From Clostridia bacterium (GTDB lineage Bacteria; Bacillota; Clostridia; Oscillospirales; Acutalibacteraceae), in contig JAFTWB010000016.1 of assembly GCA_017465505.1 (NCBI GenBank), positions 1 through 50,158 on the forward strand: a stretch of 50,158 nt of DNA. Reading direction: 5' to 3'. The notes under the pieces were generated by a model. It did no database searches, had not been told where the DNA came from, and was given only the letters and a program-made list of their open reading frames with translations. Below, in pieces: positions 41,876-49,524 of the stretch. Within the stretch, counting starts at the first letter, position 1; each line of letters begins with the position of its first letter. A program made the position numbers and the translations under genes.

Positions 41876-41880
41876 AAACT

Positions 41881-43257
41881 ATGGAAAGGAACTTTGTGAC
41901 TGTTGATGTTACCATCAACAAGCTTCTTGACGACAAGAAGTATAAAACTCTCAGGGACATCCTTACCACAATGAACGCCTACGATATTGCCTGTCTTTTC
42001 GGCGATATCCACGACTCCAAGGTGCAGATTTTATTCAGAATGTTACCAAAGGAGCTTGCGGCTGACGTTTTTGTTGAAATGGACGAGGATACTCAGGAGT
42101 TTCTTATTAAAGGCTTTTCGGACAGCGAGCTTAAGGATGTTGTTGATGAACTTGCTGCCGACGACGCCGTTGACATTATCGAAGAAATGCCTGCCAACGT
42201 TGTAAAAAGAATTTTACGTCAGGCAGACGCTGAAACAAGAAAACAGATTAACGAGCTTTTAAAATACCCCGACGACAGTGCAGGCTCTATTATGACCACG
42301 GAGTTTGTAAACCTGCGACCCAGTATGACGGTAGACCAGGCAATTCTGCGAATTCGCCGCACAGGTATTGACAAAGAAACCATCTACACCTGCTACGTTA
42401 CAAGGGACGACTCCACCTTGGCAGGTGTTATCACAATCAAGGACATTCTCCTTGCCGATGAGGACGACATCATCGAGAATCTTATGGAGGAAAACGTCAT
42501 CTCCGTAGGAACTTTAGACGACCAGGAGCAGGTTGCTCAGATTATCCGCAACTACGACTTTCTGGCGGTTCCCGTTGTTGACACAGAAAACCGTCTTGTA
42601 GGTATCGTTACTTTCGACGACGCCGTTGACGTTATGGAAGAAGAAACCACCGAAGATATCCAGAAAATGGCGGCTATTACTTCTTCTGACAAGCCCTACA
42701 CCAAAATCGGTGTTATGGAAACCTGGTGGCACAGAATCCCTTGGTTATTATTGCTTATGATTTCTGCCACTTTTACGGGTATAATAATTTCAAGCTTCGA
42801 ACACAAGCTTGAAGGTCTTATTATACTGACAGCCTATATCCCTATGCTTATGGGTACAGGCGGTAACGCAGGCAGCCAGTCCTCTGTTACCGTTATCCGT
42901 GCACTTTCTCTGGAAGAAATCGAGTTTAAGGATATTCTGTGGGTTATTTTCAAGGAATGTCGAGTTTCCATTATCTGCGGTATCACCCTTGCAGTTGTTA
43001 ATTTTGTGAAGATGATACTTGTGGACAATATGCTTTTCCAAAACCCTGCAGTAACTCCTATGGTTTCTCTTGTTGTCAGCCTTACGACCTTAGTTGTAGT
43101 AGTTGTGGCAAAAATCGTCGGTTGTTCTCTGCCGATGATTGCAAAGAAAGTCGGTATGGACCCTGCGGTTATGGCCAGTCCCTTTATCACAACCATAGTT
43201 GACGCAGTTTCCCTGTTGGTATACTTTGCCATTGCCACTCAGATACTTAATATTTGA
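41881..43257 (+). CDS. mgtE: Magnesium transporter MgtE
   Basis: 458 aa. An N-terminal MgtE_N superhelical domain (about 15-130) is followed by two CBS domains (about 135-255) that act as a cytosolic Mg sensor, then a plug helix and five transmembrane helices (about 285-458) with the pore segment MLMGTGGNAGSQSS. Mg is imported when low; bound Mg closes the channel. The ATG at 41881 is selected for AGGAGG 6 nt upstream; the frame extends further without a site. The leader upstream probably adjusts its expression. Confidence 0.96.
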   Translation: MERNFVTVDVTINKLLDDKKYKTLRDILTTMNAYDIACLFGDIHDSKVQILFRMLPKELAADVFVEMDEDTQEFLIKGFSDSELKDVVDELAADDAVDIIEEMPANVVKRILRQADAETRKQINELLKYPDDSAGSIMTTEFVNLRPSMTVDQAILRIRRTGIDKETIYTCYVTRDDSTLAGVITIKDILLADEDDIIENLMEENVISVGTLDDQEQVAQIIRNYDFLAVPVVDTENRLVGIVTFDDAVDVMEEETTEDIQKMAAITSSDKPYTKIGVMETWWHRIPWLLLLMISATFTGIIISSFEHKLEGLIILTAYIPMLMGTGGNAGSQSSVTVIRALSLEEIEFKDILWVIFKECRVSIICGITLAVVNFVKMILVDNMLFQNPAVTPMVSLVVSLTTLVVVVVAKIVGCSLPMIAKKVGMDPAVMASPFITTIVDAVSLLVYFAIATQILNI

Positions 43258-43270
43258 GAGGGTCGTCAGC

Positions 43271-44440
43271 TTGAAAAAAAGACTAATTTCACTTTTTATC
43301 GCCACAGCGGCCATTATTTCGGCCAGCTGTGGTGTTTTTTATGCCCAAAACATCGGCAAAAAACCTGCTGTTTCACAAAACACAACAGAAAACTCATTTA
43401 CCTTCAGCCTGAAAACCGCAAAATCAGCCCTGCGGCTTTGCTCTTTGTGGGAAAGCGAAGAGGGGCTCAAAGCCTGCCTTGAGAAAAAAGGGTATGAAAA
43501 CATCAGTATTATGCATACTGAACCGTCCCTTAAATCCGACAACAAAGCAGGGCTTTTGCTGGCTTTTAAAGACAATACCCTGCTATGTCTTATAAGAGGC
43601 ACAAAGGGCGAAGAGTGGTACTCTAACTTTTATGTAGGCGAAGGTGCTCAGCACGCAGGCTTTTCTAAGGCAAAGGACCTTTTCGCTGAGGATATAGACG
43701 CCTACCTTGAAAACTTACAAATCTCAAAAGAAAGCACAGAGGTTTTTATTTCGGGACACTCCCGAGGGGCTGCTGTGGGAAATCTTTTGGCCGCAGAGCT
43801 TATTGATTCTCAGGCTTTCAAAAGTGTAAGTGCCTACACCTTTGCCTGTCCCAACACCACAACTCTTGAAGTTGCTGAAAACAGCAGGTACCAAAGCATT
43901 GTGAACATTATAAATCCTCAGGATTTTATCTGCTATATTCCTCTGCCTCAGTGGGGCTACCGCAGATACGGGGTAAGCATTGAGCTGCCAACCTACGGCA
44001 CCGAAAATTTTGAGAGCCTTTATGCTCAGATGGAAAGCTCCTATGTGGCAGACAACTGCACCGCTCTTCGCACCTTTCCTCACAAAGGCAAAGACGTGGA
44101 AAACATCATAAGCTATCTTGCCTACCTTGCTCCATCACCTCGGGACTATTATGAAAAAGAAATACCTGTGGGCAGCTTCAGGCTGAGTATGTATGACTAT
44201 ATGATGAAGCTTGCCGCAGTTATGAGCGGCGAAAATCCCATTTTGCACGGGCTTTTTATGCTCAGTTGTGAGTCTGTGCCCGAGGTTTCGGCAATTACAG
44301 AGTTTGTTTTCGGTACACTGAGTGAGGAGGAGCTTAAATCTCCCAAGTCCCTGGAGGCTTCTCCTGTAGTCGCCAATCACCTGACCCCTGCTTATGAAGC
44401 GTGGCTTACTGTTCTTGATGAAGAATACTTTACAAAATAA
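43271..44440 (+). CDS. Secreted class 3 lipase-like alpha/beta hydrolase
   Basis: 389 aa from a TTG start with GAGAGGG 8 nt upstream. A signal peptide covers about residues 1-25 (KRLISLFIATAAIISASC). It has a lipase 3 pattern: LIRGTKGEEWYSNFYVG (oxyanion region), nucleophile Ser in ISGHSRGAAVGNLLAAEL near residue 162, and YTFACPNTTT followed by NIINPQDFICYIP with the putative acid. The final His of the triad may be in TFPHKG or NHLTPAY. Substrate unknown. It is 13 nt after mgtE and 11 nt before ldh, so all three may form one transcript. Confidence 0.85.
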   Translation: MKKRLISLFIATAAIISASCGVFYAQNIGKKPAVSQNTTENSFTFSLKTAKSALRLCSLWESEEGLKACLEKKGYENISIMHTEPSLKSDNKAGLLLAFKDNTLLCLIRGTKGEEWYSNFYVGEGAQHAGFSKAKDLFAEDIDAYLENLQISKESTEVFISGHSRGAAVGNLLAAELIDSQAFKSVSAYTFACPNTTTLEVAENSRYQSIVNIINPQDFICYIPLPQWGYRRYGVSIELPTYGTENFESLYAQMESSYVADNCTALRTFPHKGKDVENIISYLAYLAPSPRDYYEKEIPVGSFRLSMYDYMMKLAAVMSGENPILHGLFMLSCESVPEVSAITEFVFGTLSEEELKSPKSLEASPVVANHLTPAYEAWLTVLDEEYFTK

Positions 44441-44451
44441 CGGAGGTTTAT

Positions 44452-45405
44452 ATGAATACAAAACGAAAAGTCGGGCTTATCGGCACAGGAATGGTGGGTA
44501 TGAGCTTTGCTTACTCTGCCCTTAACCAAAGCCTTTGCGACGAGCTTGTGCTTATTGACATTGACAAAAAACGTGCTCAGGGAGAGGCGATGGATTTAAA
44601 CCACGGTCTTGCTTTTTCTCATTCGAGTATGAAAATTTACGCAGGAGAGTACTCAGACCTTAAAGACGCCGCAGTGGCGGTAATATGTGCAGGAGTGAAT
44701 CAGAAGCCGGGAGAAAGCAGGCTTTCTCTTCTGAAGCGAAATTCTGATGTTTTTCGCTCTGTGGTAACCTCCATAACCCAGAGCGGATTCAAGGGGATTT
44801 TCCTTGTTGCCACCAATCCCGTTGACATTATGACCCGACTCACCTGTGAGCTTTCGGGCTTTGAGCCTCAGTTTGTTCTTGGCACAGGCACAACTCTGGA
44901 CACCGCCAGACTAAGGTATCTTTTGGGAGATTATTTCGGTGTTGACCCCAGAAACGTTCACGCCTATATTATGGGTGAGCACGGCGACAGCGAGTTTGTC
45001 CCCTGGAGTCAGGCGATGATTTCCACAAAGCCCATTACAAAAATTCTTGAAGAACACCCAAAAAAGTTTTTTCCATCGGATATGGAGCTTATTGCCGCCG
45101 AGGTGCGTGAGGCTGCACAGAAGATTATCAGTGCCAAAAACGCCACCTACTACGGAATCGGCATTGCCATAACCCGAATAATCAGGGCTATTCTCAATGA
45201 CGACAGGACTGTCCTTACGGTTTCTTCTCAGCTTCAGGGTCAGTACGGCAAAGAGGGTGTTTTTGTGGGCACTCCCTGTATAGTAGGCAGGCAGGGGGTA
45301 ACAAGACTGATTGAGCTTGACCTTACAAGTGATGAGCTTCAGAGCTTTCATAACTCCTGCTCTGTTCTTGAAGGCGAATTTGACAGTTTAAAATCAAAAA
45401 AATAA
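44452..45405 (+). CDS. ldh: L-lactate dehydrogenase
   Basis: 317 aa. NAD-binding Rossmann motif GLIGTGMVGMSFA near residue 8; acidic VLIDID near residue 35; substrate-specificity Gln in GVNQKPGESR (marking lactate and not malate), catalytic Arg and Asp segments in TNPVDIMT and DTARLRYLLG, and the active-site His in MGEHGDSEFVP near residue 178. It reduces pyruvate to L-lactate in fermentation. A GGAGG site precedes the ATG. Confidence 0.95.
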   Translation: MNTKRKVGLIGTGMVGMSFAYSALNQSLCDELVLIDIDKKRAQGEAMDLNHGLAFSHSSMKIYAGEYSDLKDAAVAVICAGVNQKPGESRLSLLKRNSDVFRSVVTSITQSGFKGIFLVATNPVDIMTRLTCELSGFEPQFVLGTGTTLDTARLRYLLGDYFGVDPRNVHAYIMGEHGDSEFVPWSQAMISTKPITKILEEHPKKFFPSDMELIAAEVREAAQKIISAKNATYYGIGIAITRIIRAILNDDRTVLTVSSQLQGQYGKEGVFVGTPCIVGRQGVTRLIELDLTSDELQSFHNSCSVLEGEFDSLKSKK

Positions 45406-45427
45406 CACAAAATATAGAAATTAACAG

Positions 45428-45456
45428 TTTACAAGCCACAAGATTTATGATATAAT
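45428..45456 (+). promoter_or_regulatory. Promoter of the DivIVA-like gene
   Basis: TTTACA (45428-45433) and TATAAT (45451-45456) are separated by 17 nt. Confidence 0.75.
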
Positions 45457-45522
45457 TTTTGCATATATTGAAGTATTATCGAAAATTGTGCCACTAAAGG
45501 CAATTATCGGAGTGTAAAAATT

Positions 45523-45930
45523 ATGAGAATCTCCCGAGCACAAATCGAAGGCTACGAGTTTACCGTTAAAAAAGGAAAATATTACGAGGGCAAAGGCGTT
45601 GACGCCGCACTGGACGAAATCGCAGACGGTGTTGAAGAGCTTTTAGACGAGCTTTCCGAGAAAAATCGCCGTATCCGTGAGCTTGAAAATCGTGAAAAAG
45701 ACGTTACCGAGGCACTTCTGATGGTCAAGAAGCTTTCAGAAGAGATTATCGAGAGGTCCAAAAACGAAGCCGAAAAGGCAGTTATGGAAAAGGCCGCTGA
45801 GGTGCTTACTCTCAAGGAAGAAATTGCAGAGCTTAAGACTCTTCGTGACAACTACAAAAAAGAGCTTCTGGAGGAAATCTCCCTAATCTCTGCAAAGACA
45901 TCAAAAGCCGTTGAAAACATAGGCGAATAA
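45523..45930 (+). CDS. DivIVA-like coiled-coil protein (tentative)
   Basis: 135 aa, mostly charged coiled coil. The beginning, ISRAQIEGYEFTVKKGKYY followed by VDAALDEIADGVEELL, resembles the lipid-binding N-terminal domain of DivIVA/GpsB proteins, although the Phe/Arg tip is altered. The rest is a coiled coil rich in Glu, Lys and Arg (RELENREKDVTEALLMVKKL). It may organise division or polar growth, but the match is weak; any coiled-coil protein could look similar. It is monocistronic, with a clear promoter and terminator. Confidence 0.6.
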   Translation: MRISRAQIEGYEFTVKKGKYYEGKGVDAALDEIADGVEELLDELSEKNRRIRELENREKDVTEALLMVKKLSEEIIERSKNEAEKAVMEKAAEVLTLKEEIAELKTLRDNYKKELLEEISLISAKTSKAVENIGE

Positions 45931-45943
45931 TTCAGCGAACATT

Positions 45944-45977
45944 GAGCTTTCTCATTTTTGAGAGAGCTCTTTTTTTC
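45944..45977 (+). terminator. Terminator of the DivIVA-like gene
   Basis: GAGCTTTCTC pairs with GAGAGAGCTC (one G-U) and is followed by TTTTTTT. Confidence 0.9.
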
Positions 45978-45983
45978 GGCAAA

Positions 45984-46022
45984 GGAACAACCCCTGAGTC
46001 ATTGCGGCTCAGGGGTCGTTCC
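45984..46022. terminator. Second hairpin, terminator between convergent genes
   Basis: GGAACAACCCCTGAG (45984-45998) pairs with CTCAGGGGTCGTTCC (46008-46022). It lies after the plus-strand gene and 49 nt beyond the stop of the remnant at 46072, so it may serve both strands. Confidence 0.8.
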
Positions 46023-46071
46023 TTTTGTATGAAAAGGTTATTGAGAAAGCTTAGTAATCAGCCTTTAAGGC

Positions 46072-46260
46072 TTAAACAAACATTTCTTCGTCGATTTCCT
46101 CATCAGAGGGAGTGTAGCTGAACTCAGGGTCAATCTCTTCTTCTGCGTCCTTAAAGCCGATGTTTAAGTCCTCGCCGCTAAAGGGGTCGGAAAAGCTGAT
46201 AAGGTTAAGACCATCTTCAAGGCTAAGCTTGGAAAGGTTTGATGTAACTGTAACGCCAGA
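46072..46260 (-). pseudogene. 5'-truncated gene remnant cut off at the repeat array
   Basis: A 62-codon frame on the minus strand runs from just inside the repeat block at 46261 to TAA at 46072. It reads like a genuine C-terminal segment (GVTVTSNLSKLSLEDGLNL, SFSDPFSGEDLNIGF, then a very acidic end, EIDEEMFV). No start codon or ribosome site precedes it: upstream, the sequence changes at 46261 to the AACGGCGG block that opens repeat array F. The gene was apparently truncated at this boundary. The family is not recognised. Confidence 0.6.
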
Positions 46261-46262
46261 TT

Positions 46263-46455
46263 AACGGCGGGAAATAACAAAGTTGAAAATTGAAAGTTGA
46301 AAGCTGAAAATTTCGGGCTGCCTTGCTCCGATTATTAAAAAAATAGGATTGCACGCACAGCGTGCCACCGCAATGTTTGTGTTTACACAAACACATCATT
46401 TTGTGTCAGCAAAACATCATCAGCATAAGCGACATCATTTCGTCAAAGGCGAAAC
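46263..46455 (+). repeat. Modular hairpin array F with conserved 5' block
   Basis: The first 104 bp (46263-46366) is nearly identical to 5405-5512 of array A (GTTGAAA-type tandem motifs, TTGCTCCGATTATTAAA, ATAGGATTGCACGCA hairpin). Then come GTTTGTG-TTTA-CACAAAC, TTTTGTGTCAGCAAAA, AGCATAAGC and TTTCGTCAAAGGCGAAA, joined by CATCATT linkers. Confidence 0.8.
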
Positions 46456-46460
46456 ATCTT

Positions 46461-46597
46461 TCCCACCAAGCTCCCTCCGAGAGGGAGCTTGCAACCGTAG
46501 GTTGACTGAGGGAGAGTGCGAACTTTTAAAATACATCTTCTCAATAATGTTCGCACTCTACTTCCACCACTTCGTGGTCCCCCCTCCTCTCGGATAA
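46461..46597. repeat. Fold-back element (MITE-like)
   Basis: Several stems in a row: AGCTCCCTC (46469-46477) / GAGGGAGCT (46481-46489); CAACC-GTA-GGTTG; AGAGTGCGAAC (46513-46523) / GTTCGCACTCT (46549-46559); ACCAC-TTC-GTGGT (46566-46578); and an outer TCCGAGAGG / CCTCTCGGA pairing. It directly follows array F. An open frame across it is not convincing. Confidence 0.7.
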
Positions 46598-46615
46598 AGG
46601 TTTTTAACGCAAATG

Positions 46616-47041
46616 TTAAAAAAAGCCTTTCATTGTCTGAATATTTCTTTCTTCTGTGCTTAAAAGCTTATCGGAGAGGCTCATTATATCCTCGTCGTTT
46701 CCGTCATAATCGCCTCGGTTTTTCATCAGCTTGGTAACGCCCATAGTACTTCCCTGAATCATCATCTCGGCAATTTTCGCAGCCGAGTGGTCTGTCATAG
46801 TCTTCATAGCAGAGGTCATCTCAGAGCCGATTTTTGCCATAGGGCTCAGGTGCTGCACCTGGGCATTTCTGGCTTTTAACATCTCTACAGCCTCGGCGTA
46901 AATTTTGTCGTACTCCTTTGCCTGCACCCTGAGAGCTTCTCGCATACGCTCGTCCTTGGTGTAATCCATAACCGAGTCAATACCAACCTTGCCCATTTCT
47001 GCATTTTTTGAAATAAGATTTAAGAATTCTGTATCGTTCAT
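46616..47041 (-). CDS. Uncharacterised helical (ferritin-like bundle) protein
   Basis: 141 aa, soluble and nearly all helical: helix 1 NDTEFLNLISKNAEMGKVGI, helix 2 DERMREALRVQAKEYDKIYAEA, helix 3 MAKIGSEMTSAMKTMTDHSAAKIAEMMIQGS, helix 4 SDKLLSTEERNIQTMKGF, each given approximately. It resembles a common clostridial protein of unknown function with a ferritin-like four-helix layout; the diiron ligands of ferritins are not evident. Its ribosome site lies inside the terminator stem of the upstream PLAT gene, and a TTTTTAAC/GTTAAAAA hairpin covers its stop codon. Confidence 0.7.
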   Translation of the reverse strand: MNDTEFLNLISKNAEMGKVGIDSVMDYTKDERMREALRVQAKEYDKIYAEAVEMLKARNAQVQHLSPMAKIGSEMTSAMKTMTDHSAAKIAEMMIQGSTMGVTKLMKNRGDYDGNDEDIMSLSDKLLSTEERNIQTMKGFF

Positions 47042-47087
47042 AAAAAAATCACCTCTCTGCCATTATTTGCAGAAAGGTGATTTTTAT
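47042..47087 (-). terminator. Terminator of the PLAT gene that sequesters the next ribosome site
   Basis: On the minus strand AAAATCACC and CTGC pair with GCAG and GGTGATTTT. The second arm contains GAGGTGA, the ribosome site for the gene starting at 47041, and its T7 tract runs directly into that ATG. Confidence 0.85.
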
Positions 47088-47099
47088 GTAAAATTAAAC

Positions 47100-47906
47100 T
47101 CAGAAGCTAAACTTATATACGCCGTGACCGTCTTCAAGCCACTGGTCAATAACCTTGGTGCAGCTTGCACCCTGAGAAAAGCCTGATACATTTGTAATTG
47201 TAATGCTGTATAAGTACCAGTCAGCACCGAAGCCGAAGATACCGTCGCCGCCTGAAAGAATCTCAATGCTCTTTACTGCACCGAAATCAGCACCTGCGTA
47301 AACATAGAATGTGGAGTCATCCTTACGCTCAAAAGCGTCACTGTCGGGATGAATGGAAGAAAGGTTTGCAAAGGTTGTGGTCTGCTTGTTGTTAGTATCC
47401 TTAAATCTGATTTTAACATCACCGTTTGTACCTGCGTAGGTTACATCGCCTGTAACAACCTGAACCTTAAGCACTGTGTCGGTTACGTTCATTGTCACTT
47501 TTTTTCCATCATCAACCCATCTGCCACAGTAAATAGTCTCTGTATCGGTAGAAGTGGATACATTGATATACTCGGGATACCAGCCGTCGTTGATACCGCT
47601 GATAACATCAACTGTAACACCTGTGATTTCACCTACGTTAACGTCTGTGAAGGAAGCTGTCTGCAATTTCTGAGAATCGCCAACCTCACCTACGTTGTGA
47701 GCACTTGTAGAACCAGCTGTACCGTGCACTGTGATTACAACATCACCGTTTGTTGTGCCCTGAGAGCCTGCTGTCTTAAACTCAAGGTTATAATTTACAT
47801 CTCCTGTTGCGGCAGAAGCTGTACCCACGGATACAACCATAACTGAGAGCACTGTCATTACTGCGAGAACCAATGATAAGGTTCTTTTCATCATTTTGTT
47901 TTTCAT
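47100..47906 (-). CDS. Secreted protein with two PLAT/LH2-like domains
   Basis: 268 aa. A clear signal peptide (about 1-32, ending TASAAT). Two PLAT-like beta-sandwich domains follow (about 36-150 and 152-258). The second has the typical LKVQVVTGDVTYAGTNGDV start, GAVKSIEILSGGDG and FGADWYLYSITI near its end; the first has YNLEFKTAGSQGTTNGDV, GEITGVTVDVISG and WYPEYINV. PLAT domains bind lipids or proteins and may depend on calcium. No enzyme is attached, so an extracellular binding protein is likely. GGAGG precedes the ATG. Confidence 0.82.
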   Translation of the reverse strand: MKNKMMKRTLSLVLAVMTVLSVMVVSVGTASAATGDVNYNLEFKTAGSQGTTNGDVVITVHGTAGSTSAHNVGEVGDSQKLQTASFTDVNVGEITGVTVDVISGINDGWYPEYINVSTSTDTETIYCGRWVDDGKKVTMNVTDTVLKVQVVTGDVTYAGTNGDVKIRFKDTNNKQTTTFANLSSIHPDSDAFERKDDSTFYVYAGADFGAVKSIEILSGGDGIFGFGADWYLYSITITNVSGFSQGASCTKVIDQWLEDGHGVYKFSF

Positions 47907-47968
47907 TTTTTATACCTCCAAAAAAGTTTTAAATATACAGTTGCTTTTTCTCAAGCGACTATGCCTTT

Positions 47969-47996
47969 ATTATAGCCTCCTTTCTTTTTCTTTCAA
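47969..47996 (-). promoter_or_regulatory. PLAT gene promoter
   Basis: On the minus strand TTGAAA (47996-47991) and TATAAT (47974-47969) are separated by 16 nt. It is divergent from the sortase promoter. Confidence 0.75.
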
Positions 47997-48110
47997 TTAT
48001 TTGGGACGAAAGCAGAATTTTAGGGACAAAAGGAAAATATGCTTTTATGGCTTTATTTTGTGACGGTTTTGGGAAATTTTGCCTAATTACCCTTTGCAGG
48101 TTGAAATGAA

Positions 48111-48140
48111 AAGTAAATTCTGTTATTATATATCTATAAT
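48111..48140 (+). promoter_or_regulatory. Sortase operon promoter
   Basis: TTGAAA (48111-48116) and TATAAT (48135-48140) are separated by 18 nt. Confidence 0.7.
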
Positions 48141-48198
48141 GGGTAATTTGCCTGTTTTGACGTGTTTTAAATAAATTATACAGAAGTGAGGTATATTT

Positions 48199-49524
48199 AT
48201 GGAAGATAAAAATCTTACACCTGAAGAAAACCAGAACACTCCCGAAACCGAAGCTGTTAAGGAAGAGGCTGCAAAGGGCGGCTTTCTTGAGCTTTTCAAG
48301 AAAAAGAAAGGTCTGGTTATTGCTATTGCAGTGCTGGTTGTGGTGCTTGTTTGCACACTTGCAATTCTGCTTGTAAACCTTTTCGGTGTTGACACATCCG
48401 TGGCTACTCCCGACGAGTCCACCGTTGAAACCACCACTACAGAAACCGTACCTGCCACCACCGAGGTTCAGGGTCTTGAAGACACCACCTGGCCTGACGG
48501 CTCTCCTTACGAGGAAAAGCAGGATTGGGCAGCCCTTAAGAAAATCAACACGGACATCAAGGGTTGGATAACCTTTAAAAACACAGTTATCAACTACCCT
48601 GTTCTTAAGTCCGAAGAGGACGGTGTGGGCTATCAGTACTACATTCACCGTGCCTACGACAAATCTGACGATTACGCAGGCAGTATCTTCATTGACTACC
48701 GTTCAACCAAGGGCGTAAAGAGCAAGAACATCCTCACCCACGGTCACTCTCAGGGCGATGGTACTATGTTTATGTCCCTTATTGACTACGGCAAGTGGGA
48801 GCCTGATATGGACTTCTACAAGAAGAACCCCACATTCTTCTTCAACACACCTGAGGGCAACGAGCAGTGGATTGTCTTTGCAGTTGTAAAGACCAACACC
48901 CTTGAGGCTCACGGTGACTTCTTCAACTACCTTATGGGCGACTTTGACAGCGAAGCTCAGTTTATGAACTACATTTACAATATGAAAGTCCGCTCTATTA
49001 TCGACGTTCCCGTTCCCATTAACGAGGACGATGATATTATCACACTTTCCACCTGCTCTTACGAGTTTGACGAGTTCAGAACAGTTGTGTGTGCAAGAAA
49101 GCTCCGCAACAACGAAAAGGTTACAGATTACATCAACAAGGCAAAGCCTGCCGAAAATCCTGTATGGCCTGACGTTTACTACAACAACTTCGGCGGTGAG
49201 CGTCCCGAAATCACCACCTTCCAGACAGAGCTTAAGAAAAACAACATCAACTGGTATGACGGTGAAGGCAAGCTTGAAGGCAACGAGTGGCTCAAGCTTA
49301 CAGCAGGCAGCCAGAGCTTCACAGTTACTTATGTAAACTACGACGGCTCTGTTATCAGCACACAGACTGTTCCCAGAGGCGGCACCGCCATTGAGCCCGA
49401 AGACCCCGTTAAGCCCGATTCCAACGGCTACACCTACATCTTTAAGGGCTGGCAGTACGACCCTTATGACATCCGCTACAATATGATGAACGCTCCTATC
49501 TTTGAAGCAGTACCTATAGAATGA
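48199..49524 (+). CDS. srtB: Class B sortase with C-terminal InlB-like beta-grasp repeat
   Basis: 441 aa, about 200 residues longer than a usual sortase B. An acidic cytoplasmic N-terminus (1-35), a transmembrane helix (about 38-63), a Thr/Glu-rich linker, then the sortase domain (about 110-305): catalytic His in LTHGHSQGDGTMF, Cys in TLSTCSYEFDEF and Arg in RTVVCARKL. Residues about 370-438 form an InlB B-repeat/Flg_new-like domain (TVTYVNYDGSVISTQTVPRGG, then YIFKGWQYD, abbreviated). Sortases covalently link proteins to peptidoglycan or to pili. No protein with a typical sorting signal is encoded in the window. The ATG is in weak ribosome context (GTGAGG). Confidence 0.92.
   Translation: MEDKNLTPEENQNTPETEAVKEEAAKGGFLELFKKKKGLVIAIAVLVVVLVCTLAILLVNLFGVDTSVATPDESTVETTTTETVPATTEVQGLEDTTWPDGSPYEEKQDWAALKKINTDIKGWITFKNTVINYPVLKSEEDGVGYQYYIHRAYDKSDDYAGSIFIDYRSTKGVKSKNILTHGHSQGDGTMFMSLIDYGKWEPDMDFYKKNPTFFFNTPEGNEQWIVFAVVKTNTLEAHGDFFNYLMGDFDSEAQFMNYIYNMKVRSIIDVPVPINEDDDIITLSTCSYEFDEFRTVVCARKLRNNEKVTDYINKAKPAENPVWPDVYYNNFGGERPEITTFQTELKKNNINWYDGEGKLEGNEWLKLTAGSQSFTVTYVNYDGSVISTQTVPRGGTAIEPEDPVKPDSNGYTYIFKGWQYDPYDIRYNMMNAPIFEAVPIE

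Noticed and set aside
46349-46597. Plus-strand open frames of 82 and 73 codons around 46.35-46.74 kb
   Set aside because: They lie in hairpin array F and the fold-back element and have no ribosome site or protein-like composition.
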